NCBI GenBank assembly: GCA_044344145.1
Contig: JBIJDM010000209.1
Span: 1-5,035 of the forward strand
Source of the DNA: JBAXGE01 sp044344145
Lineage (GTDB): Bacteria; Planctomycetota; Phycisphaerae; WQYP01
Reading direction: 5' to 3'
Length of the DNA stretch: 5,035 nucleotides
Positions within the stretch are counted from its first letter, which is position 1. Each line of letters begins with the position of its first letter. Shown in pieces: positions 1 through 5,035 of the stretch. A model generated the notes under the pieces. That model did not search any database and was not told where the DNA came from. It saw only the letters and a program-made list of their open reading frames with translations. The translations under genes and the position numbers were made by a program.

Positions 1-910
1 GGCCTTTGTTGTAATACCAAACCGGATTGACGGTTTCGGTGTCAAACGGGGCGCTGTAGGAAGGCTTGCGGTCATAATGCGCCGCGGCCAACTGGACAAA
101 GAGACTGGCGGGGGTGTCGCCGACATTCACGCCGGGACGGTTGACCAGAGCCAGGGCTTTTTCTGCCGCGGTCTTCAGTTCCGAGGTGGACTTGGGATCA
201 CTCGCAATGGTCTTGAGTACCGCAGCCGATTGGGGATAGCCCAATTGGCCCAGGACCATGACCAGCGTGGTCCGCAGATTGGCGTCATCGCTCCGGGCCA
301 CCATTTCCAGCACGGGGGTGACCATGGGCTTGCCCAATTCGCCCATCAACTGGGTGATCGGGGCATGCAGATTACGCTTGGAGGCGTCCTGCAGATATTG
401 CAGATAGAACGGCACGGCATATTCGCCCGCACTGGTCAGGCGTTCTTTGCCGATCAGATAAGCGCGGGGGCTTTTGTCCAGACGTTCAATTTCGGTCTTG
501 ATGCGGTTCACATCGCGGGCCAGATCGCGGTGGCCGGCTTCGAGCTGGGCCATCAGATCCGTGGCCACGGCTTTGAGTTCCTCGGTGCGCTGGGCACGCA
601 GGACCAGGTCTTCGACGTTGCGGCCATTGGCGGCGGCTTCGAAGCTGACCAGCAGAACCTTGGGTTCCACCTTGGCGGCCAGAATGGCGCTGGCGTTGTC
701 TTTCGCCAGACCGACATTGCCGACGGTGAAATAGTGCAGAAAGTCATCGGCGAGTTTGCTGACTTTTTCATCAGCAGCGGGGCCGGCGGCAACTTCCGAA
801 CTCGGCGCTGCGGGCTGGGCCCACAGGGCTACCGGGCTGGCCAACATCGTGGCTGCCAGAAGCGCGGACGCTAACAGAATACGTGAAGATTCAAGGCGAT
901 TCGAACGCAT
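1..910 (-). CDS. Secreted HEAT-repeat-like helical protein, 3' end outside window
   Basis: The reading frame is open from the ATG at 910 to the left edge, giving 303 residues with no stop. Residues 1-31 look like a Sec signal peptide: basic start (MRSNRLESSR), hydrophobic core at about 11-29, and likely cleavage after ALWA. The mature protein is therefore expected outside the cytoplasmic membrane. An Ala/Pro-rich linker (about 32-47) is followed by helical sequence. Residues about 105-146 are charged and heptad-like, suggesting a coiled coil. Residues about 181-256 read as two or three HEAT-like helical pairs (for example MGELGKPMVTPVLEMVARSD and VLGQLGYPQSAAVLKTIASD). HEAT repeats are protein-binding scaffolds; no catalytic motif is visible. 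The start at 910 is preferred because GGGAGGT lies just upstream, although in-frame ATGs also occur at 943 and 946. It is transcribed divergently from the protease gene, from a consensus promoter. The exact function is not recognised. Coding status is strong; the HEAT label is moderate. Confidence 0.85.
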   Translation of the reverse strand, partial: MRSNRLESSRILLASALLAATMLASPVALWAQPAAPSSEVAAGPAADEKVSKLADDFLHYFTVGNVGLAKDNASAILAAKVEPKVLLVSFEAAANGRNVEDLVLRAQRTEELKAVATDLMAQLEAGHRDLARDVNRIKTEIERLDKSPRAYLIGKERLTSAGEYAVPFYLQYLQDASKRNLHAPITQLMGELGKPMVTPVLEMVARSDDANLRTTLVMVLGQLGYPQSAAVLKTIASDPKSTSELKTAAEKALALVNRPGVNVGDTPASLFVQLAAAHYDRKPSYSAPFDTETVNPVWYYNKG

Positions 911-913
911 GCG

Positions 914-920
914 ACCTCCC
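914..920 (-). promoter_or_regulatory. Ribosome binding site of the HEAT-like gene
   Basis: On the minus strand the sequence reads GGGAGGT, then CGC, then ATG at 910. The core GGAGG is separated from the start by 4 nt, slightly closer than usual but still a strong Shine-Dalgarno match. It decides the start against the tandem in-frame ATG codons at 946 and 943, which would add 11-12 residues ahead of an already complete signal peptide. Confidence 0.7.
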
Positions 921-990
921 AAGAAAACGTGTGGGCGCAACATCATGGGTACCAGCTTCGATACCCCAAAATAGAAACGTGCTACGTGGC

Positions 991-1013
991 GGCCGGAATT
1001 GTCGGGACCGGCC
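991..1013 (-). other. Leader stem-loop of the HEAT-like transcript
   Basis: GGCCGG (991-996) and CCGGCC (1008-1013) form a perfect 6-bp all-GC stem with an 11-nt loop. It lies about 9-31 nt after the predicted start of the minus transcript. Such 5' hairpins can protect mRNA from decay or serve as a binding site. The DNA form could equally be part of an operator. No known riboswitch class is recognised. Confidence 0.4.
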
Positions 1014-1028
1014 ATCTGATAGGGTTGG

Positions 1029-1056
1029 ATTATAGACTAACCCGGTTGCCTGTCAA
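1029..1056 (-). promoter_or_regulatory. Consensus sigma70-type promoter for the HEAT-like gene
   Basis: On the minus strand TTGACA (1056-1051) is followed by a 16-bp spacer and TATAAT (1034-1029). Both hexamers match the sigma70 consensus perfectly; the spacer is 1 bp shorter than the optimum of 17. The predicted transcription start is about 1022, giving a leader of about 112 nt before the ATG at 910. A promoter this close to consensus suggests strong or repressor-controlled expression. It is read from sequence only. Confidence 0.8.
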
Positions 1057-1111
1057 AACAACCTGCTAATTTGTCCGTTACATTTCGCATTTTTTCGCCC
1101 CGACCGGTCCC

Positions 1112-1140
1112 TTGGCAGGGGTGGTGCTACGGGCTATACT
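1112..1140 (+). promoter_or_regulatory. Sigma70-type promoter for the M48 protease gene
   Basis: TTGGCA at 1112-1117 (one mismatch to TTGACA) is separated by exactly 17 bp from TATACT at 1135-1140 (one mismatch to TATAAT). The predicted start is about 1147, giving a leader of about 74 nt. It points away from the minus-strand promoter at 1029-1056 and sits in the correct place for the only downstream gene. A perfect 8-bp palindrome, GACCGGTC (1102-1109), ends 2 bp before the -35 box. Confidence 0.72.
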
Positions 1141-1156
1141 CGCCCACAAGTCACCG

Positions 1157-1186
1157 GCCGGAACACTTTGCCCGGCGATAAACGCC
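1157..1186 (+). other. Overlapping leader stem-loops of the protease transcript
   Basis: GCCGG (1157-1161) can pair with CCGGC (1172-1176) around a 10-nt loop. GGCG (1174-1177) can instead pair with CGCC (1183-1186) around a 5-nt ATAAA loop. The two stems share 1174-1176, so they exclude each other. They start about 10 nt into the predicted transcript. The stems are short (5 and 4 bp), so this may be chance in GC-rich DNA. Confidence 0.3.
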
Positions 1187-1220
1187 AAAACCCGCGCTGT
1201 GGTATTAAGCTGTAACGATT

Positions 1221-2612
1221 ATGTTTCAACCCTTCGTCATCCTCATGCTGCTGATTATTATGGGCAGCACTGCCAGTGAATTAACCCTGCCGATGGAGAG
1301 TTTGCCGGAACGGTTTACCTATTACTTGGTAGGACATATCGGTCTGGGGGTGGGGTTATGGCTCTGGGGTTATGGGCTGTCAAAATTCCTAAGACGTGAT
1401 CCCATAGGCACTTACCGCATGATGCGATGGCATCGCCGGGTCTTGGTTTGGGGGCGAATGGCGATGGTGGGGCTGGTGGCATGGGGTGGTTGGGAGGCCG
1501 AACTGGCGGTGGGGGTGGATTCGCTGGGAGATAACATATTATGGCTGGCCGGGGTTTGGAGTCTGCTGGCGCCGGCATTGCTGGGCTGGTTGCTGAGTTG
1601 GTGTGGGCAATACGAGGTGGATCGGGTGCAGCAGGAAGAGGATGCCTTAACGGCGAGTCTGCTCGGACGGCCCACGGTGTGCCAGCCCACGCGGATGGAT
1701 TATCTGGTACTTAATATCCGCCAGCAGTGGTTTCTGGCGGGCATGGTGGTTTTAAGTTTACAGGCACAAATCCTGCTCCGTTGGGGGGCATACGTATACC
1801 AGTGGCCGATTTCCTATTCGTGGTTGATGTTGCTGCTGGCCATCGGATTACTCTGGGCGGGTCCCTGGCTGATGATGCGGATGTGGTGGACGGTGCCGCT
1901 GGGCGGCGCTTTAGGCCAGAAACTGGCGGACCTGGCCCGGCGTTATCGGGTGCGGTTCGCGGGGTTTCGCCTGTGGCGGACGTATAACACCATTCCCAAC
2001 GCGGCGGTGGTGGGGGTACTGCCGTGGAGCCGGTATTTCCTGATTACGGACCGTTTGCTGGGGGCGCTGGATGATGAAGAAGTTGAGGCGGTATTAGCCC
2101 ACGAAGTCGGCCACGCCGCACAGTGGCATCCATTGTGGTATGTCATCATGTTGATGGCTGGCTCGGGGGCGATGACTTTGCTGGTTGAGGCCGGGGTGGA
2201 CTGGGTGCAAACCTATGACGTGGTGGTACCGAGGTGGGCGCAGGAAGCCGTCAGTCTGGGGGCGCTGGCCGGGTTTTTAATGGTGGTATTTACCGGCATG
2301 GCCCGGCATTTTGAATTCGAGGCGGATTGGTTTGCGGCCCGGCACATGGGACGACTTACCGCGGAGGGATGGGCCCGGGATGATGGCGCATTGCTGACGC
2401 GGGCGCTGGTGAAAATTACCAGCCTGCTGCACCGCAGTCCCACGCAGAAGGGCGTGTTACATCCCAGTGTGGTGCAACGCGCCGAGGCGATGGTCCGCGG
2501 GTCCAGCGATCCGGACGCCCGGCGGCGCTTTGAATGGGCGGGATACCGTTTGCGCTGGGCGATTGTGGCCCTGCTGGTGGTTACCATGTGGGGCTGGTAC
2601 AGCCAGTATTAA
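1221..2612 (+). CDS. M48 family (Ste24-like) integral membrane zinc metalloprotease
   Basis: The product is a complete 463-residue membrane protein. The zinc-protease signature HEVGH is at residues 294-298 (His294 and His298 as ligands, Glu295 as catalytic base). The expected third ligand is Glu365 in EFEAD (365-369), the ExxAD pattern of M48. HEVGH is followed by AAQWH, giving the HExGHxxxxH spacing of Ste24 proteases rather than the usual HtpX form. HPSVVQR (414-420) matches the C-terminal HPS...R motif, and IPNAAVVG (258-265) matches the conserved segment before the active site. Hydrophobic segments occur at about 3-15, 36-55, 76-93, 104-127, 170-187, 199-220, 304-323, 343-360 and 446-460, so seven to nine membrane spans are likely. 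Family members cleave membrane-associated or misfolded proteins; this substrate is unknown. An in-frame stop at 1206-1208 makes 1221 the first possible ATG, although no Shine-Dalgarno is visible. Tryptophan is very frequent (30 of 463). Confidence 0.93.
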   Translation: MFQPFVILMLLIIMGSTASELTLPMESLPERFTYYLVGHIGLGVGLWLWGYGLSKFLRRDPIGTYRMMRWHRRVLVWGRMAMVGLVAWGGWEAELAVGVDSLGDNILWLAGVWSLLAPALLGWLLSWCGQYEVDRVQQEEDALTASLLGRPTVCQPTRMDYLVLNIRQQWFLAGMVVLSLQAQILLRWGAYVYQWPISYSWLMLLLAIGLLWAGPWLMMRMWWTVPLGGALGQKLADLARRYRVRFAGFRLWRTYNTIPNAAVVGVLPWSRYFLITDRLLGALDDEEVEAVLAHEVGHAAQWHPLWYVIMLMAGSGAMTLLVEAGVDWVQTYDVVVPRWAQEAVSLGALAGFLMVVFTGMARHFEFEADWFAARHMGRLTAEGWARDDGALLTRALVKITSLLHRSPTQKGVLHPSVVQRAEAMVRGSSDPDARRRFEWAGYRLRWAIVALLVVTMWGWYSQY

Positions 2613-2613
2613 A

Positions 2614-2635
2614 CGGCCAACGGGTTACTTGGCCG
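2614..2635 (-). terminator. Convergent-gap stem-loop, probable terminator
   Basis: CGGCCAA (2614-2620) and TTGGCCG (2629-2635) form a perfect 7-bp stem with an 8-nt loop between the convergent genes. Reading on minus, the hairpin is followed by TTTAATA, a short U-tract, so it is a plausible though weak intrinsic terminator for the propeller gene. Reading on plus, what follows is GC-rich with no U-tract, so it would be a poor intrinsic terminator for the protease gene. The propeller gene's stop codon (2627-2625) is in the loop and its last codons form one arm. A second small hairpin, GGCTG-GTA-CAGCC (2592-2604), lies inside the 3' end of the protease gene. Confidence 0.55.
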
Positions 2636-5035
2636 GCGTGGTGCGTTCGGGAATCAGCGCCGTAATTTCATTGCCGATATTCAAAAGGATACGGTTATCC
2701 AACACCTGCCAACCCCGCAAGTCCGCGGGGCCACCGCTCTGGGTGAGTGGGCTTTGCACCATCAGACTACCGCCCTTGCGGTTGATGGCCAATAGCGCGG
2801 TGCTGCGATTTCCGTTGCGATTGTTAATGCCGGTGGCCAGAGTGACGACCGTTTTATCCGCCACAATCGTGGCCACGCGCGGGGGGGCCTGCACGGTGGC
2901 GGTCTGCCAGAGCATTTGCCCGGAGGTGGGATTGAGGGCCGCGATATTGGTGGCCGACTGCATATAGAGGGTGTCGCCGACCAGGAAGGAACGCAGACGG
3001 GCGCGCTGATCTCTCAGCGCCAGCAGGCCATCCTGCAAACGCAGAGGGTCGGTGGTGGTCCAGACTTTGGTCTTGCCATCATCCAGGCTATAGCAGGCCG
3101 CGCTGCGCAGGTCTTTTTCCATCGTCACCAGACCATAGGGGGTCAGGACCACGGTGAAGATCGCATTCTGGTTGAAATTTTTATTGGTCCAGCGCGGCGT
3201 GCGCACATCGCTGCTCAGGTCATAGGCGCTGACGCCGCTGGTGCTCATGGTTACCAGCATGTCATCGTCCGACAGTTGCTGCCAGGTGATCCAGCCCGAG
3301 TCCGGATTGGTGATGGTATTCAACAGGTTGCCCGTGGCGATATCCACTACCAGAATTTTACTGGTGTTGTCTTCGGGCATATCCACCATGATGGTCGCCA
3401 CCGATTCATTCACCTGCAACGAGCGGATTACCGGTGAAGGCAACGTGACACTGTTCGCCCAAACCCGTTTTCCGCTCTGGACGTCAATGGCTTCCAAGCG
3501 GTCGTGCTGGGCCACGATGACGCGCTGCCCGGCCAGCCGCACGGCGCCAATGCGTTCCATGCCACCGCCATAATTATTGATCAGGTAGGATGAGCCGGTG
3601 CGCAGGGGATCCACATCCCCCATAAAGCTACTGGTGGTCAGCGGGGAGCCGACCTGGATATTGTTCGAGATGCCATAGTTTTCATTGTTGGCCAGTTGGA
3701 AATGCGCATTTTGCGACAGGGCGTTCTGCTGCATGTTGCGCATCTGCATTTCCAACTGCAACTGATCGGGTTTGACGGGGAAGCTGGCTTCCCAGGCGAG
3801 GGTGCCTTCTTTGCCATTGAGCGCCAGCAGGCGGTTGCTGGCGACGACAATGGCTTTCTCACCCACCCAGCCCTGCAGGGCGATGCCCGTGCGGGCCGTA
3901 AGGGCAATCTCCGCTTTGTGTTTCATCGATTTGGCATCCCATAGAAACAAGGCATTAGTGCCGCGTTCATTGCGGTGCAAAACGGCGGTTTCCGCATTGC
4001 GATATCGCGGGGTATCCAGGGGCGCGAGTAAATAGCCCGTACCAATGCGATAGGAATGCAATGTGAGAGGATTATCCGCATCTTTGATACCGGTCAAATC
4101 CAGCTTGGGCTCAACGGTGGCCACCTCGGGGGGCAGAAGCTTGAGGATGGCAGACCGGGCTTCGGAACCTTTGCAGGTTTGCCCGGAAATTGCCACGTCC
4201 AGCGTACTATACTGCCGGCCCAAACGTTCGGCCCAAGCCAGCACCGCCGCCGGTCGGCCGGATTGGGCATAGGCCAGCGCCAAATCGGTGGCGCCTTGGG
4301 CCCGCTTGTCATCCGCCGCATGGCTATTGAGCCAGCGGGCCACGCGCAGCGCTTCGGGATAATCATTCTGGGCCCGGGTCAGGGCCAGCAGTTTAACCCC
4401 CGCGTCAAAACCCGCGGGCGAGATGGGATACGACTCCATTACTTCGCCCAGCGCGGTACGGTTGCCCTGTGCGGCATTCAATGCGGCCTGGGCTTTTTGG
4501 TGGTACGGATCATACAGGGCGGCAAAATCCGCCTTCGAGCTCAGACCACGCAGCCAGACTTCGGCCTGGGCGCTGGCGCGGGTGGTGCTATCGCCGGCGG
4601 TAACGGTGGCTTTCCGCCATTCGCTCTGGGCCAGCAGTTCATGCAGACGCTGCACCGCCACCGTATTTTGGTCGTTCTTGAGCAGCAGGCTGGCTTCCGA
4701 AATTCGCCACTGGGCCTGTTGGACCGGATTGCGGGCTATTTTTTCGGCGTTACGGAAGAAGCCGTCAGCCATGGTGGTTTGGTCGGGCTTGCGCTCCGGC
4801 AGGGTCATGAGTTGTTCGGCCATGTAGAGATTGGATTCAAAGATCCGCTGCACCGCGGCCTCGTCCTGACTGGCGAGGGTTTTCGTCACAGCGGCGCGCA
4901 TTTGTTGGGTGGCGATTTCAAACCGTCCGGTGCGGAAAGCCATTTCTGCATACATGAGCGACGGAATCGGGTCTTGCGGGCGTTCGTTGATTTCCCGCTG
5001 GCGGCTGGCTACGGCCAGTTCCCACGTCGAGTAGG
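2625..5035 (-). CDS. TPR-like plus BamB/PQQ-type beta-propeller protein, 5' end outside window
   Basis: The frame is open from the right edge to the TAA at 2627-2625: 802 complete codons, with the N-terminus missing. The ATG at 4955 is internal; the 26 codons before it continue the same helical pattern. Numbering from the first complete visible codon, residues about 1-300 are helical with TPR-like pairs (for example 24-49 and 225-274). Residues about 360-802 carry eight repeats resembling the PQQ/BamB motif AxDxxTGxxxW, near 362, 402, 513, 560, 601, 646, 697 and 747 (examples: LEAIDVQSGKRVW, IAALNPTSGQMLW). Eight repeats suit an eight-bladed propeller. A Gln/Asn/Met-rich stretch at 424-460 interrupts the run between blades two and three. 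TPRs and BamB-type propellers are protein-interaction modules; PQQ binding or enzyme activity cannot be inferred. BamB itself is an outer-membrane assembly lipoprotein near 390 residues, so this is a much larger relative. Export is likely by family but its signal region is not visible. It converges on the protease gene. Confidence 0.88.
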   Translation of the reverse strand, partial: YSTWELAVASRQREINERPQDPIPSLMYAEMAFRTGRFEIATQQMRAAVTKTLASQDEAAVQRIFESNLYMAEQLMTLPERKPDQTTMADGFFRNAEKIARNPVQQAQWRISEASLLLKNDQNTVAVQRLHELLAQSEWRKATVTAGDSTTRASAQAEVWLRGLSSKADFAALYDPYHQKAQAALNAAQGNRTALGEVMESYPISPAGFDAGVKLLALTRAQNDYPEALRVARWLNSHAADDKRAQGATDLALAYAQSGRPAAVLAWAERLGRQYSTLDVAISGQTCKGSEARSAILKLLPPEVATVEPKLDLTGIKDADNPLTLHSYRIGTGYLLAPLDTPRYRNAETAVLHRNERGTNALFLWDAKSMKHKAEIALTARTGIALQGWVGEKAIVVASNRLLALNGKEGTLAWEASFPVKPDQLQLEMQMRNMQQNALSQNAHFQLANNENYGISNNIQVGSPLTTSSFMGDVDPLRTGSSYLINNYGGGMERIGAVRLAGQRVIVAQHDRLEAIDVQSGKRVWANSVTLPSPVIRSLQVNESVATIMVDMPEDNTSKILVVDIATGNLLNTITNPDSGWITWQQLSDDDMLVTMSTSGVSAYDLSSDVRTPRWTNKNFNQNAIFTVVLTPYGLVTMEKDLRSAACYSLDDGKTKVWTTTDPLRLQDGLLALRDQRARLRSFLVGDTLYMQSATNIAALNPTSGQMLWQTATVQAPPRVATIVADKTVVTLATGINNRNGNRSTALLAINRKGGSLMVQSPLTQSGGPADLRGWQVLDNRILLNIGNEITALIPERTTPAK

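Larger units (their letters stand above)
990..1163. repeat. CGGCCGGAA direct repeat in both divergent leaders
   Basis: The 9-mer CGGCCGGAA occurs at 990-998 and 1155-1163 in the same orientation, one copy just downstream of each predicted transcription start. The related motif ACCGG(C/T)C is at 1007-1013, 1103-1109 and 1153-1159. The copies could be regulator half-sites or simply GC-rich coincidence. The entry spans both copies; the promoters lie between them. Confidence 0.4.
911..1220. other. Divergent intergenic regulatory region, 310 bp
   Basis: No gene is visible here. The region separates the minus-strand HEAT-like gene from the plus-strand protease gene. It contains two outward-facing promoters whose -35 boxes are 55 bp apart (1057-1111), two transcript leaders of roughly 112 nt (minus) and 74 nt (plus), and GC-rich inverted repeats in each leader. 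A pyrimidine/AT-rich stretch at about 1078-1096 (including six T in a row) lies between the promoters and could act as an UP-like element for either. No tRNA, known riboswitch or small ORF was recognised. Confidence 0.75.

Noticed and set aside
77..874. A 265-codon plus-strand open frame opposite the HEAT-like gene
   Set aside because: The minus frame has a signal peptide, ribosome site, promoter and coherent helical sequence. The plus frame gives low-complexity Gly/Gln/His-rich sequence with no initiation signals, as expected opposite a GC-rich gene.
1221..2612. HtpX or BlaR1/M56-type identification of the protease
   Set aside because: The HEVGH....H spacing, the EFEAD third-ligand motif and the HPS...R tail fit Ste24-type M48 better; the protein is much longer than typical HtpX and lacks the M56 motif after HExxH.
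2713..2730. Inverted repeat CCCCGC / GCGGGG with a 6-nt loop
   Set aside because: It lies within coding sequence of the propeller gene about 90 bp before its stop, without a following U-tract; probably incidental in GC-rich DNA.
2916..3437. A 173-codon plus-strand open frame opposite the propeller gene
   Set aside because: It mirrors the propeller repeats in antisense, has no recognisable domain, and no promoter or ribosome site was seen.
4423..4827. A 134-codon plus-strand open frame near the right end
   Set aside because: It is antisense to the TPR-like region, with Arg/Ser/Ala-rich sequence and no initiation signals.
4953..4955. ATG at 4955 as the true start of the propeller gene
   Set aside because: The frame continues upstream to the window edge with 26 more codons in the same helical style, and there is no signal peptide or ribosome site at this ATG.
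2625..5035. Quinoprotein (PQQ-dependent) dehydrogenase
   Set aside because: The repeats look like PQQ/BamB structural motifs, but I see no catalytic Asp/Glu pattern, no cytochrome CxxCH motif and no adjacent dehydrogenase partner genes; only two cysteines occur in the visible part.
1..5035. Mobile element, CRISPR array, tRNA/rRNA, toxin-antitoxin or defence system
   Set aside because: I saw no spaced direct repeats, terminal inverted repeats, transposase, cloverleaf or small paired ORFs; the window is filled by three genes and one promoter region.

Overview
The window holds three protein genes in a minus / plus / minus arrangement and no RNA genes, mobile elements, CRISPR or phage material. 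The DNA is fairly GC-rich. A secreted HEAT-repeat-like protein, a Ste24-like membrane metalloprotease and a very large TPR plus BamB/PQQ-type propeller protein are the sort of set found in Planctomycetota, perhaps Phycisphaerae. That placement is an inference from protein style, not from a marker gene.

Layout. Positions 1-910 (minus) encode the first 303 residues of a Sec-exported helical protein whose C-terminus lies outside the window. Positions 911-1220 form a 310-bp divergent regulatory region. It holds a textbook sigma70-type promoter on each strand: TTGACA-16-TATAAT on minus and TTGGCA-17-TATACT on plus. Each transcript leader has a GC-rich stem-loop near its start, and the 9-mer CGGCCGGAA occurs in both leaders. 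Positions 1221-2612 (plus) encode a complete 463-residue M48 peptidase with HEVGH, a downstream EFEAD glutamate and many hydrophobic segments. It converges, with a 12-bp gap, on a gene at 2625-5035 (minus). That gene is open through the right edge, so its start is outside the window; 802 residues are visible: helical TPR-like repeats, then eight propeller-type repeats. A perfect 7-bp stem-loop spans the convergent gap, with the stop codon of the propeller gene in its loop.

How the genes relate. All three products look exported or membrane-bound, so a shared envelope role is possible, but no two lie on the same transcript within the window and nothing shows they work together. The only shared regulatory DNA is the divergent region between the HEAT-like gene and the protease gene.

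I found no convincing undescribed system. The points most worth a second look are the symmetrical divergent promoter region, the very high tryptophan content of the protease, and the Gln/Asn-rich insertion in the propeller protein.
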